Shown here: positions 24,143 through 33,362 of the stretch, one piece after another | Position numbering within the stretch: the stretch's first letter is position 1 | How the letters are laid out: each line of letters opens with the position of its first letter | Assembly: GCA_016765535.1 (NCBI GenBank) | Contig: JAESPQ010000022.1 | Span: 105,285-169,284, forward strand | From: Alteromonadaceae bacterium | Lineage (GTDB): Bacteria; Pseudomonadota; Gammaproteobacteria; Enterobacterales; Alteromonadaceae | Direction of reading: 5' to 3' | Length of the DNA: 64,000 nucleotides | The notes under the pieces: model-generated | What the model saw: the letters and a program-made list of their open reading frames with translations, nothing else | Database searches by the model: none | What the model was told of the DNA's origin: nothing | Position numbers and translations under genes: made by a program

Positions 24143-24985
24143 ATGGGTACACCAATTGACAAGGCGTTCGGGAAGGGCACGGGCGCTTCTTCTCCTACCA
24201 CAACCAAGGGCGATATAATTGTCCGTGGCGCATCGGCGGACGAACGATTAGGGGTGGGGACCGATGGACAAGTCCCCGTCGCGGACGCCGCGAGCCCCAC
24301 AGGTATTAAATGGGAAACTCCCGCCGCAGGGAGTTTAATCGCAGCTGACTTCAATAACCTACCAGCACCCGCGGGTTTCCACATGCTAGGTGATGTAGCT
24401 TTGGGGGCTACTCATGCTGATAACGCGGTCGCTCCCGACCTTATCAAATTCGACTTCGTCTTCTTTGAAGCCACCACAACTACCATTAATAAAATATCGT
24501 GCGCGTCTGATACCGCCAGTAATGGTGGTTCAATGTTCGTAGCATTACACCCTATGACGGCTAAAGGGGTTATAGGCAACCAATCATTTGTAGCCACAAT
24601 CACGGTAGGCACCGCTATTGACACTGAGCATGAAGAAACGATAGGTACACCTTGGGTGGTGCCTAGAGGACATTATGCAATAGTCATAGGCAATAATACT
24701 GCCACCAACCTTACTAATATAATCTCTTCCATCTCAGGCAACAGTGCCTCGCATGTATTTGGTAAGCATGTTACAGCTAAAGTGATATTCAGGTCTGACT
24801 TGGAGAACGAGGCAGAAAGTAGAACCATGTTTATGTTCAAGGATGATTACATTGCATCCCCTGACCTATCAAGCTTTGACTTCAATGACGTGACTAACTA
24901 TGTAACGTCACCCTCCGTCAATGGTGATTTAGCACTAAGTACCCACGTCCCTATTGTTCTCTTCCGAGTGGACAGCACTACATAA
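24143..24985 (+). CDS. Head fibre or decoration protein with fibre-type N-terminus, 280 aa
   Basis: The N-terminus carries the fibre attachment phrase TTTKGDIIVRGASADERLGV followed by VGTDGQVPVADAASPTGIKW, widespread in phage fibre and decoration proteins. The remainder (about 75-280) is predicted beta with no recognisable domain. Its place right after the capsid genes suggests a capsid-bound fibre rather than a tail fibre (inference). Confidence 0.65.
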   Translation: MGTPIDKAFGKGTGASSPTTTKGDIIVRGASADERLGVGTDGQVPVADAASPTGIKWETPAAGSLIAADFNNLPAPAGFHMLGDVALGATHADNAVAPDLIKFDFVFFEATTTTINKISCASDTASNGGSMFVALHPMTAKGVIGNQSFVATITVGTAIDTEHEETIGTPWVVPRGHYAIVIGNNTATNLTNIISSISGNSASHVFGKHVTAKVIFRSDLENEAESRTMFMFKDDYIASPDLSSFDFNDVTNYVTSPSVNGDLALSTHVPIVLFRVDSTT

Positions 24986-25000
24986 CGAACAGGTGAACGT

Positions 25001-26023
25001 ATGACGATTTTTAGAATGAATGGCTTTGGCAACATAGCAAATGACAGCGGGGATTTACTAGCTACGGGTTGGGCCTTCGCTGGGGGCACTAGAGCCCTCG
25101 CCGGGGGCCGCTTCGGCGGTAACGGGTACAAACTTAACGGTGATTCTCAAGTCCTCGTTGAGGGCGCTATAGGGAGCATCCTCTCTAACCCGCGTTGGGG
25201 TAATACTTGGTGGGCTAATTGGGCGAACATCGGGGCGGATAGTAACATATGGATAATAGGGAACTTCACAGCGTCAGGTACTATGCCGAGTAGCACAACT
25301 GCGTCGGTAGTAGTTAGGCTCAAGTCCGATGGAGCGTTAGAGCTGTATACCACCGGGGTACTACGCCAAACAACTGCCACAGGGGTAATAACTACTGCCA
25401 CGGACCACCATATCGAAGTACGGGCTTTCGCAAGTGACGTAGGGACTGCGGACGTGTGGGTAGATGGTGTCTCTGTGTTGTCCTTCGCTGGGGATTGTCG
25501 CTTCGGTTCAGCTAGCCCGACGTCATTGTTCGTAGGTGGGGGCCTGTCCACGGATTGTGTGATAGATGACCTAGTTACTATCAAAGACGATGTCACCCAG
25601 TTAAACTCGCACCAGATACATGAGCTGTTACCAGACGGCGCAGGTGATAACACAGCATGGACAGGTACTTTTGCAGATGTAGATGACCCACTAGGCACCC
25701 CCGACGAGGACACAACCGTTATCACTTCCAAGACCCTAGGGGATAAGCAGGACCACAACTTCGGAGCACTCCCGGTAAGCCCGGTAATCACTACCATTCA
25801 CGCGGTCGAGTTAAATGCCCGTGTTCGTGTAACGCAAGACATCCCCCGTGATATAGTGCAATATACTATCTCGGGTGCAACAGAAACCGACGAGGCTACA
25901 AAGGCCGTAACGGACAGTTATGTAACCCAAGGGGACATACTTGCCCTAGACCCTAACACCGCCGCAGCATGGACAGTAGCAGCAGTAGACGCACTTAAGG
26001 TCGGCGTCAAAGTAACAACTTAA
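25001..26023 (+). CDS. Putative structural protein with lectin-like jelly-roll, 340 aa
   Basis: Residues about 30-200 resemble a concanavalin/LamG-type jelly-roll (DADVWVDGVSVL-like core: TADVWVDGVSVLSFAGD; DDLVTIKDDV). This fold often binds glycans in phage surface proteins. The C-terminal 100 residues are a separate beta domain. Probably displayed on the head, given the neighbours. Confidence 0.6.
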   Translation: MTIFRMNGFGNIANDSGDLLATGWAFAGGTRALAGGRFGGNGYKLNGDSQVLVEGAIGSILSNPRWGNTWWANWANIGADSNIWIIGNFTASGTMPSSTTASVVVRLKSDGALELYTTGVLRQTTATGVITTATDHHIEVRAFASDVGTADVWVDGVSVLSFAGDCRFGSASPTSLFVGGGLSTDCVIDDLVTIKDDVTQLNSHQIHELLPDGAGDNTAWTGTFADVDDPLGTPDEDTTVITSKTLGDKQDHNFGALPVSPVITTIHAVELNARVRVTQDIPRDIVQYTISGATETDEATKAVTDSYVTQGDILALDPNTAAAWTVAAVDALKVGVKVTT

Positions 26024-26039
26024 CTAAGAGGTACAAATC

Positions 26040-27275
26040 ATGGGCTCATTAATCACGCAAGCTTACCCAAGCGCGAGGCTCTTAGCGTCTCTCGTACCAG
26101 TAACCAAAGCGTCAGATTTAGCCGGAATACTGGATAGCACTAAATTTTATTTCATAGATGGTGCGGTAGATATGGGAACTCAATCAATTGAGATACCTGC
26201 CGGGGGCCTCTTTCTCGGGGGCCTCAATGTCGAAGTCTCTAGGCTTTTTAGCACAGAGGATAACCACACGATGTTTACATCCCCCGTGGGCGGTAGCGGT
26301 AGTTTCTTGTCAACCTTTGTCACATTCACCGAGTCCGGGGCTACCTCGCAGCTATTCAACATAGTGGGAAAAACCGGAAACGAAGCGATAGAATTTCAAA
26401 ATACAATTTTCCGTGATTGCGATTCTTTGGGGACAGTAGATAACTACCGACAAGGTTTGGAAACGATAACCAGCCGCTTTGGTCGGACGCCTACATTAAC
26501 CCTTAAAGGCGCTTGGGCCGGAGGGTACAGGGCAACTACCACTCTTGTTCGTTCCCTTGCCGCGGGAATGACAGACCCGATATTTAAAGCAGGCGCAGGC
26601 TTCATAATGCAGAGTCGATTCTTAACAGATGTGAATGTAGACTTACCTGCGTTAGCCCCGCTCTTTGACTTTGCCCCAGCGAATTTCCCCAACGTAGGTA
26701 CAGTGTTATTGGATAGGTGCGTGATAACTCGGGACGGCGCAGTAGACGCTAATGACCCTAACATAACGCCTAATCTCGCTGCTGGGGACTTAGCTAGCTT
26801 TTGGACAGGTAACAACGGCATAGCTAACACCCTTGTCGGTGGTGCCAGCGTTATTACCGTCGAAGCGGTAACGACCATTACTGCACAAGACGCTTTTGTA
26901 GCACTAGCGGGTACTTGGACGCCCTCGGCACTCCAACATTTTGACGCACCCGCTAATGGTCAGTTACGACACAAGGGTAATGTCCCCCGGGAGTATGTGG
27001 CTATCATAGATTTAGTAATCGCTGGGACACAGAACACAGAAATTACCGTCAGGTTAAAGATGTGGGACGATTCCACATCTTCCTTTGTAACAGTTCATGA
27101 CCAAACAAGGCCCGTCCTTAACCAACCCGGGGGCACGAATGTAGCGTTTTTCGGCTTGTCTCATGACATAACATTAGATATTAACGACTTCGCCTTTTTC
27201 GAAGTAGCTAACCGCTCGGGAACACAAAACGTAACGGCACAGTTAGAAGGGGCCCTCATTTTAAACGGCAGGTAA
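26040..27275 (+). CDS. Putative surface protein, beta-helix-like with C-terminal beta domain, 411 aa
   Basis: N-terminal region (IDGAVDMGTQSIEIPAGGLF) reads like the start of a right-handed beta-helix. The C-terminal 130 residues (HFDAPANGQLRHKGNVPREY to the end) read like a compact beta sandwich as in receptor-binding heads. Together with 24143-24985 and 25001-26023 it forms a set of possible adhesins encoded in the head module. Role inferred. Confidence 0.55.
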   Translation: MGSLITQAYPSARLLASLVPVTKASDLAGILDSTKFYFIDGAVDMGTQSIEIPAGGLFLGGLNVEVSRLFSTEDNHTMFTSPVGGSGSFLSTFVTFTESGATSQLFNIVGKTGNEAIEFQNTIFRDCDSLGTVDNYRQGLETITSRFGRTPTLTLKGAWAGGYRATTTLVRSLAAGMTDPIFKAGAGFIMQSRFLTDVNVDLPALAPLFDFAPANFPNVGTVLLDRCVITRDGAVDANDPNITPNLAAGDLASFWTGNNGIANTLVGGASVITVEAVTTITAQDAFVALAGTWTPSALQHFDAPANGQLRHKGNVPREYVAIIDLVIAGTQNTEITVRLKMWDDSTSSFVTVHDQTRPVLNQPGGTNVAFFGLSHDITLDINDFAFFEVANRSGTQNVTAQLEGALILNGR

Positions 27276-27278
27276 TAT

Positions 27279-27665
27279 ATGGCTAAACATGAATCCGCGG
27301 CAAGCGTCGCGCTACAGCTAAAGAACTTTACAGAGGACATCATCCAGCAAGTGACATTGGAAGTGACCGCGGTACTTGGAGAAGATACCCCGGTCGATAC
27401 TGGGTGGGCTCAAGCGAACTGGGTCCCTAATATTGGGGCTTCCCACACGGGGACAGTAGGGACAAAAGAGAGCGTAACCGCCACGGCGAAAGAAGAGGGA
27501 ATCGCTAAGGTGTTGGCACTTTACAAATTACCCGCTATAGTTTTTGTAACGAACAATGTCCCGTATATCGAGAGGCTAAACTCGGGTCACTCAGACAAAG
27601 CACCGTCGGGCTATGTACAGCTCGCGATATTAAAGGGGATACAAGCAGTAGAAAACAGGGTATGA
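27279..27665 (+). CDS. Neck / tail-completion protein (HK97 gp10-like)
   Basis: 128 residues with the family-typical phrase DTPVDTGWAQANWVPNIG (about 43-58) and a C-terminal YIERLNSGHSDKAPSGYV. HK97 gp10-type proteins connect head and tail. It starts three bases after the preceding stop. Confidence 0.8.
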   Translation: MAKHESAASVALQLKNFTEDIIQQVTLEVTAVLGEDTPVDTGWAQANWVPNIGASHTGTVGTKESVTATAKEEGIAKVLALYKLPAIVFVTNNVPYIERLNSGHSDKAPSGYVQLAILKGIQAVENRV

Positions 27666-27686
27666 TAACCGAAAGGCAGGTATATT

Positions 27687-28094
27687 ATGGCAACAATTAA
27701 CGAAGCCCGGAAGCTGATTTATGATAAGTTTATCAGTGAATGGGGTGCTACGACATTGATTGACACCGATAACGGCGATTTTACAGAGCCCGAGTCGGAC
27801 CCTTGGGTTCGTGTAGTATCCCGGGGGCAAGAAGGCGGACAGTCTTCAATAGGCAAGAAAGGTAACAGACGATATGAACGAAAGGGCATATTTTTTGTGC
27901 AAGTGTTCACCCCCGTATTAACGGGTACATCGCAGTCAGATATATTAGCGCAATTGGCTATGGATATTCTAGAAGGCGAGAGGTTGTCAGGTCAAGTATG
28001 GACTGGTAACTCAGTTAACCGCGAAGTCGGGGCGCAAGGTAAGTGGTACGCCACAAACGTTGAAACCGAATTCACTTATGAAGAAATTAAATAG
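27687..28094 (+). CDS. Tail terminator-like protein
   Basis: 135 residues, begins MATINEARKLIYDKFISEWG, matching the helix-strand start of tail terminator proteins (DUF4128-type), which cap the tail tube. Ends NVETEFTYEEIK. It sits, as expected, between the neck protein and the tail tube protein. Confidence 0.75.
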   Translation: MATINEARKLIYDKFISEWGATTLIDTDNGDFTEPESDPWVRVVSRGQEGGQSSIGKKGNRRYERKGIFFVQVFTPVLTGTSQSDILAQLAMDILEGERLSGQVWTGNSVNREVGAQGKWYATNVETEFTYEEIK

Positions 28095-28105
28095 GAGCCC
28101 GACAC

Positions 28106-29593
28106 ATGGGTAGAGTATTAACGAACAACACGTCACTAGCAGTGGCGATTGAAGCCTCTTTAGGTGTCCTTCCGGGTACGCCAGAATGGGACCTCTTAGA
28201 ACCTAACTCGATTGGTGCCTTTGGTGCGACTATTACAACGGTGGCCCGTAGCCCTATTTCACGTAACCGACAGCGCCGTAAAGGCACGATTACCGATTTA
28301 GATAGTGTGGTAGATTTTGACGCAGATTTAATCGTGTCTCACTTCGACGTTTTCGCAGAAGGCTTCGTCTTCGCGAACTTCTTGGGTGAAGTAGACCGTG
28401 CGCCGTCAGCAGTAACCGCGACGCAATACACAGTAGACTCGGGAACGACTCTGCCTGTGGGCTCATTGGTCCGCGGCGTAAACTTCGGTGTACCGGGTAA
28501 CAATGGCCTGCATCTAGTTAATGGCGTACCAACACCGACAGCGATTACCGCAGCAGGTCTAGCGACCGAAGCGACACCACCTACAAACGCCCGCGTTGAA
28601 GTGGTAGGCGTTGAAGGCACGACAGGTGATATTACTATCACTAACTCAGGCGGCGTAATCACTCTAGGCAGTACTGCGCTAGACTTTACAACGTTACCTA
28701 TGCAAGTGGGTGAGTTTATCTTTCTTGGCGGCACAGCGTTGGCTAATCGCTTCTTTGCGTCACCAAGTCTGGATAACTCGGGTTATGCTCGTATTGTCTC
28801 TATCGCGGCTAGCGCAGTTGTCCTCGACAAGGTGACAGAAACCTTCGTTACTGATTCGGGTACAGGTAAACTAATTCAAATCTTCTTTGGACGCTTCCTT
28901 AAGAACGTGCCAACAGATGACGCGAACTTCTTAGAGCGTTCGTACCAGTTTGAATTAGAATACCCGGGTCTAGCGACTAATGGCGTTGATTCGAAATTCT
29001 CTTACGCAGCGGGTAACTTCGCTAACACTATGGCTATCTCAATGCCATTAGCGGATAAAGCGGGCGTGTCCTTTGCCTTCATTGGTACAGACACACTACC
29101 ACCAACAGAAACGCGTAAAGCCGAAGCAGAAAACGCAGTCGAGCCGCCACGTACGGCCGCGTATAACACTACCACCGATTGTGCGCGTTTGCGTATCACT
29201 AAGGTAGACGAAACGGGTCTAACGACGGACTTTAAATCGTTAACGGTTACGCTGAATAATAACGTGTCACCAGAAAAAGTACTTTGTAACCTTGGTGCGA
29301 AGTTCATGAACTTTGGTAACTTCGAAGTTAATATCGAAGCGCAACTAGTGTTTACTGATAGTGCGGTTATTGACGCGGTCCGTAATAACGAAACGGTAGC
29401 AATGGACTTCGCTGTTAAGAACGATGATGGTGCTATCATGTTCGACATCCCTGCAATGACGCTAGGCGGTGGCGACACAGAGTTCCCGGTCAATGAGTCA
29501 GTGCTGATTAATATCACGTCTGAGGCGTTCCAAGACCCAACGACGGGCAACTCGATTGGTATCTCAGTGTTCCCATTTGTACCGACGCTCTAA
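28106..29593 (+). CDS. Major tail tube protein
   Basis: A 495-residue protein in major-tail position, starting MGRVLTNNTSLAVAIEASLG with the PGTPEW element and ARSPISRNRQRRKGTITDLD typical of long tail tube proteins of this phage group. A middle insertion (about 95-260) may form an additional surface domain. Absence of a sheath gene nearby supports a non-contractile tail. Followed by a terminator. Confidence 0.8.
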   Translation: MGRVLTNNTSLAVAIEASLGVLPGTPEWDLLEPNSIGAFGATITTVARSPISRNRQRRKGTITDLDSVVDFDADLIVSHFDVFAEGFVFANFLGEVDRAPSAVTATQYTVDSGTTLPVGSLVRGVNFGVPGNNGLHLVNGVPTPTAITAAGLATEATPPTNARVEVVGVEGTTGDITITNSGGVITLGSTALDFTTLPMQVGEFIFLGGTALANRFFASPSLDNSGYARIVSIAASAVVLDKVTETFVTDSGTGKLIQIFFGRFLKNVPTDDANFLERSYQFELEYPGLATNGVDSKFSYAAGNFANTMAISMPLADKAGVSFAFIGTDTLPPTETRKAEAENAVEPPRTAAYNTTTDCARLRITKVDETGLTTDFKSLTVTLNNNVSPEKVLCNLGAKFMNFGNFEVNIEAQLVFTDSAVIDAVRNNETVAMDFAVKNDDGAIMFDIPAMTLGGGDTEFPVNESVLINITSEAFQDPTTGNSIGISVFPFVPTL

Positions 29594-29638
29594 TATGGAT
29601 ATTGAACTTTGGCCCGGTGCCTAACATAACCCCTACGA

Positions 29639-29665
29639 CTCGGCCGCTTCTTGCGGTCGTTTTGT
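29639..29665 (+). terminator. Rho-independent terminator after the tail tube gene
   Basis: CGGCCGC (29641-29647), loop TTCTT, GCGGTCG (29653-29659), then TTTT. One G-T pair. Confidence 0.75.
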
Positions 29666-29684
29666 ATCTGCATTAAAATAATAT

Positions 29685-29712
29685 TTGCATTAATTCAGAA
29701 CTAGACTATCCT
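29685..29712 (+). promoter_or_regulatory. Rightward promoter for the tail assembly genes
   Basis: TTGCAT (29685-29690), 16-bp spacer, TATCCT (29707-29712) then TAATTTAAG. Same family as the leftward promoters; placed between terminator and chaperone gene. Confidence 0.75.
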
Positions 29713-29765
29713 TAATTTAAGTCAAGAAGACTTACCCCCCCTCATAATTATTGGAGCACTAAACA

Positions 29766-30188
29766 ATGGCTAGCTTTTCCCATTTAGCAAAATTAGAAGT
29801 ATCAGGCAACAAGACAGTAGACTTCGCAATCTTTCAGATTGAAGGTGCGCCCGTTCTACATGTTGTAGCCGCGTCGGAAAGTAACCGCGCATATTTCAAT
29901 GAGCTTTTACGCAAAGGCGGTAAACGTCAGGCGAAGAAGAAGGTCGATGCGGAAACTGTTAAGAGCAACCGTGAAGAAGACCGCGTATTGTACGCACGTC
30001 ATATCGTTAAAGGTTGGTCAGGCATCAAAGACGATAAAGGCAAAGTAGTTGAGTACACCGAAGGCGAATGTCTTGGTTTCTTATCGAGTCTACCCGATTG
30101 GATATTCGACGAACTCCGCACATTTGCGTCGGACCTACAGAACTTTATTGAAGCACCTATCGACGTAGAGGACAAAGCAAAAAACTAA
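29766..30188 (+). CDS. Tail assembly chaperone, short form (G-like)
   Basis: A 140-residue protein before the tape measure gene, starting MASFSHLAKLEVSGNKTVDF. A Lys-rich middle (GGKRQAKKKVDAETVKSNRE) is followed by an acidic C-terminus. The last sense codons GCA AAA AAC hold the heptamer A AAA AAC (30179-30185), directly before the stop. A fraction of ribosomes should slip by -1 to make the fusion given separately. Such chaperones coat the tape measure during tail assembly. Confidence 0.85.
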   Translation: MASFSHLAKLEVSGNKTVDFAIFQIEGAPVLHVVAASESNRAYFNELLRKGGKRQAKKKVDAETVKSNREEDRVLYARHIVKGWSGIKDDKGKVVEYTEGECLGFLSSLPDWIFDELRTFASDLQNFIEAPIDVEDKAKN

Positions 30189-30544
30189 GTGAGCGTCTAG
30201 TTTGGGACTTACGTTACGCACGGGACGGCTTCTCTATCGAGGCGTCCAAACGTAAGAATAGACAGCTCCCCGAGTGGTACTTGGATGAACCGGAAATAGA
30301 ATCACAGGATATATTCTACCTAAAAGCCTTTTACGATTTAAACACATGCCGAGCGGGTGGTATGGGACTCTGTCCTATCCCTTGGCGTGACATTGTCCAC
30401 TATGCAGAGTTTTATCAACTAGATTGTGATATAGTGGAGGCGTTTATAGACATTATCCGGGAAATGGACGGGGCATATATGGAATGGCAGAACGATGAAG
30501 CCGAACGTAAAAAGCCTAAACCCAAGCCACCACCACCAAGATAG
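29766..30544 (+). CDS. Tail assembly chaperone, -1 frameshift fusion (GT-like)
   Basis: Slippage at A AAA AAC (30179-30185) joins the first 140 residues to the frame that continues KLSERLVWDLRYARDGFSIE without a stop to 30544, giving about 259 residues. The extension has PIPWRDIVHYAEFYQLDCDI and a Pro/Lys-rich end (KKPKPKPPPPR). The downstream frame has no ATG with a ribosome site until well inside, supporting the fusion. Gene order G, GT, tape measure is the conserved arrangement. Confidence 0.85.
30179..30185 (+). promoter_or_regulatory. Programmed -1 ribosomal frameshift site (A AAA AAC)
   Basis: Canonical slippery heptamer in the correct phase (zero frame GCA AAA AAC TAA). The -1 frame is open from here to 30544. 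Confidence 0.9.
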
Positions 30545-30558
30545 AGGGCAAGTACATT

Positions 30559-33360
30559 ATGGCAGATTTTCGAATACGCGTCATAGTGGACCCGTCGCAA
30601 GCAACAGCAGGAACCGACAAAGTGCGTCGGGGCCTGACAGATGTAGAAAGAAGCGCGAACAAATTGAGAGATACAATTGCTCGCGCTTTTAGCTTTGCGG
30701 CCGTTTCATTTGGCATACAACAAATACTAAAATTAGCAGATGCTTACGTGACTCTAACGAACAGGGTTAAAGTCGCGACTAATGGTGCTGCGTTCTCGGG
30801 TCAGATATTGGACCGGGTATTTAAGATTGCAAATAACGCTAGGGCACCCGTTGCACAATTAGCGTTCCTCTACCAGCGTATATCCGTGGCCTCCGATGAA
30901 TTGGGCGCGTCACAAGAAGATGTACTCAAATTCGTAAACGCAACAGCGCAAGCACTAGCGGCCCAAGGCGGTACAACTGCGGAGGCGGCAGGCGCGCTCA
31001 TTCAGTTATCCCAAGCCCTAGGTAATGCCAACATTCAAGCGCAGGAATTTAACTCGCTTGTTGATGGTGCGTTTCCCTTAGTTCAAGCAGCAGCCCGAGG
31101 AATTGACGAGGCGGGTAATTCCGTGTCGCGTTTACGTGGGTTAATCATTAAAGGTAGGATTACTAACGAACAATTCTTTAAAGCGGTACTGAGTCAAGCT
31201 GATTCATTGGAAGCAGCCTTCGCTCGGACTACTCCAACAATCGCACAGGGCTTCGTGGTCCTGACTAACGCAATGACACAGTTTATCGGTGAAGCGGATA
31301 GCGGCCTTGGTATAACTAGTTTAATTGCAGGCTCACTACTCAAGCTAGCGTTCAACTTGGACACAGCAGCGAAAGCAGCAGAGGCTCTAGGGTTATTCCT
31401 TGGTGTCGGTGGTCTAGTTAAGGTGCTACTCCTCGTTAAAGCAGGCGTAATCGGACTGACAGTAGCAATTGCAGCGAACCCTCTAGGTGCCTTGCTTATT
31501 GGAGCACTAGCTGTTATATCGGTGCTGATAGCCTTTAAGGACGAGATTAAGTTCACTGAGAATGGCGTTTCGACGTTTACCGATGTAATCACGGTCCTAA
31601 TGTCTAGAGCCCGTATAGAAATTGAGAACTTTAAAGCAGCGTTCTTAAATATCGGTAATTTCATTGGCGACCAGTTTGGACCGATTATCGGCCTACTTAC
31701 CCCGGTGTTTAATGAAATAAAGGAATTCTTCGCAGACATCGAGTTCTCGTTCGCGGGCATCATCATCGCGGCAGCACGTACGATTGATAAGATTATCGGA
31801 ATATTCAGCGGGGGCATTAAAGTTATTGCGTCGTTGTTCCAGACACTTCCGGGCATCATGAAGGAAGTCGGTATCAATATTGCTAATTCATTATTGGAAT
31901 CTATCGGCGGCGTTGTTAATCAAATAATCACGAAGCTAAACTCTATTGGTGACTTCGTAGGCTTGGACCCTATCGACCTAATCAGCGCACCACAGCTAGA
32001 AGCAGTAACAGGGGCGACGTTCCTTGATGTTGGTAAAGCAGCTCAAGAAGCGTTTATGAAGGGCTTCAACAGGACACAACTCGAAGACCTCGTACGTGGC
32101 CTAGTGGAAGAGGTAGAAAAAGTGGGTCAAGCGCGTATAGCTAATGCGCCTAAGACAGAAGCCGGAGTAGACTTAACAGAGACGCCGTTTAAGCGCATAA
32201 CTATCGACCCAGCAGTTCAAGGCGAGATTGATAGCATTGAGAAGAGAACGGCAGCACTAAAACTTAACACCCGTGAGCGTGAGGTACAGCAATCGGTGTT
32301 AGCTTTAGAATCAAAACTACGCCGTGAGTTAAATGTCTTAGAAGAGAACGCGTTGAAATTTACTTTACGTCAGAATCAGGCGCAGAAGGACCGAACAGAT
32401 ATACTCGACCGTTTGAATGGCACCATGAGTGAATTAGCGATTAGGCAGGCAACACTAAACGAACTTTTAAACACGGGTTCAATATCCGCGAGTCAGTTTA
32501 AAAACGAAATGATTGCATTACGCCTAGAACAAGCTAACCTTAATATAGAACTGGGTGACGCCACTTTTGTTGATGGCTTCCTTATTGGCATAGAAAGTAT
32601 GCTAGATGCGGTTAGGAACTTCCAAGCAGAAGCGGGTATGGTATTCGGTGAGTTCTTTACTAGTACTTCGGAAGGTTTCGCAACGGCAGCAGCAGACGCG
32701 ATTATCTTTGGTGATAGTTTCCAAGACGCCATTGGTGATGTAGCACGAAAAGCGTTACGGGACTTACTAGCAGGGATTATCCAAATAGGCATACAGTTTG
32801 TGCTCAACTCGGCTCTAGCGAACACCCTTGGCGCGGCATCCGTTGCATCGTCAGTAGGTCAAGCAGCAGCAGTGGGCTCGGCATGGGCAACACCAGCGGC
32901 GTTAGCGTCATTGGCTACCCTTGGTACTAACTCCGCGGCGGCAAGTACAGGTATTCTCGCTACGGTAGGTTTGGCCGAAGGTCTAGCAGTTGCAGGCTTC
33001 GCTAATGGTGGTGACGTTCGTGGACCGGGTGGCCCTCGTAGCGACTCTATCCCAGCGATGTTATCTAACGGGGAATTCGTGGTTAATGCTAAATCAGCAG
33101 CGCGGTTCCGCCCTTTACTTCAACAAATTAACAACCCGTCATCGTTCCAAAACGGCGGTAATGTTGGTACAGGTTCTTCGGATACTGGACGAGCAACACC
33201 ACAAAACGGACCAGACGGCAACGGCGGTATTCGCATTGTGAATGTAATAGACCCGTCAATGGTAGAAGACTTCCTAACTAGCTCAAGCGGTGAGAAAGTC
33301 CTAATTAACACTATTGAGCGTAACGCAAGTTCGCTTAACCAGATATTGAGGAATAACTAG
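30559..33360 (+). CDS. Tape measure protein
   Basis: At 933 residues the longest gene. The N-terminus (FRIRVIVDPSQATAGTDKVR) and the following helical region up to about 270 match lambda-type tape measure domains. A hydrophobic block lies at about 280-320 and more at about 395-420. The C-terminus has the common phrase GPGGPRSDSIPAMLSNGEF and then VVNAKSAARF. It fixes tail length; at about 1.5 Å per residue it would predict a tail near 140 nm (rule of thumb). Membrane-active segments may be used during DNA ejection. Confidence 0.9.
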   Translation: MADFRIRVIVDPSQATAGTDKVRRGLTDVERSANKLRDTIARAFSFAAVSFGIQQILKLADAYVTLTNRVKVATNGAAFSGQILDRVFKIANNARAPVAQLAFLYQRISVASDELGASQEDVLKFVNATAQALAAQGGTTAEAAGALIQLSQALGNANIQAQEFNSLVDGAFPLVQAAARGIDEAGNSVSRLRGLIIKGRITNEQFFKAVLSQADSLEAAFARTTPTIAQGFVVLTNAMTQFIGEADSGLGITSLIAGSLLKLAFNLDTAAKAAEALGLFLGVGGLVKVLLLVKAGVIGLTVAIAANPLGALLIGALAVISVLIAFKDEIKFTENGVSTFTDVITVLMSRARIEIENFKAAFLNIGNFIGDQFGPIIGLLTPVFNEIKEFFADIEFSFAGIIIAAARTIDKIIGIFSGGIKVIASLFQTLPGIMKEVGINIANSLLESIGGVVNQIITKLNSIGDFVGLDPIDLISAPQLEAVTGATFLDVGKAAQEAFMKGFNRTQLEDLVRGLVEEVEKVGQARIANAPKTEAGVDLTETPFKRITIDPAVQGEIDSIEKRTAALKLNTREREVQQSVLALESKLRRELNVLEENALKFTLRQNQAQKDRTDILDRLNGTMSELAIRQATLNELLNTGSISASQFKNEMIALRLEQANLNIELGDATFVDGFLIGIESMLDAVRNFQAEAGMVFGEFFTSTSEGFATAAADAIIFGDSFQDAIGDVARKALRDLLAGIIQIGIQFVLNSALANTLGAASVASSVGQAAAVGSAWATPAALASLATLGTNSAAASTGILATVGLAEGLAVAGFANGGDVRGPGGPRSDSIPAMLSNGEFVVNAKSAARFRPLLQQINNPSSFQNGGNVGTGSSDTGRATPQNGPDGNGGIRIVNVIDPSMVEDFLTSSSGEKVLINTIERNASSLNQILRNN

Positions 33361-33362
33361 TC

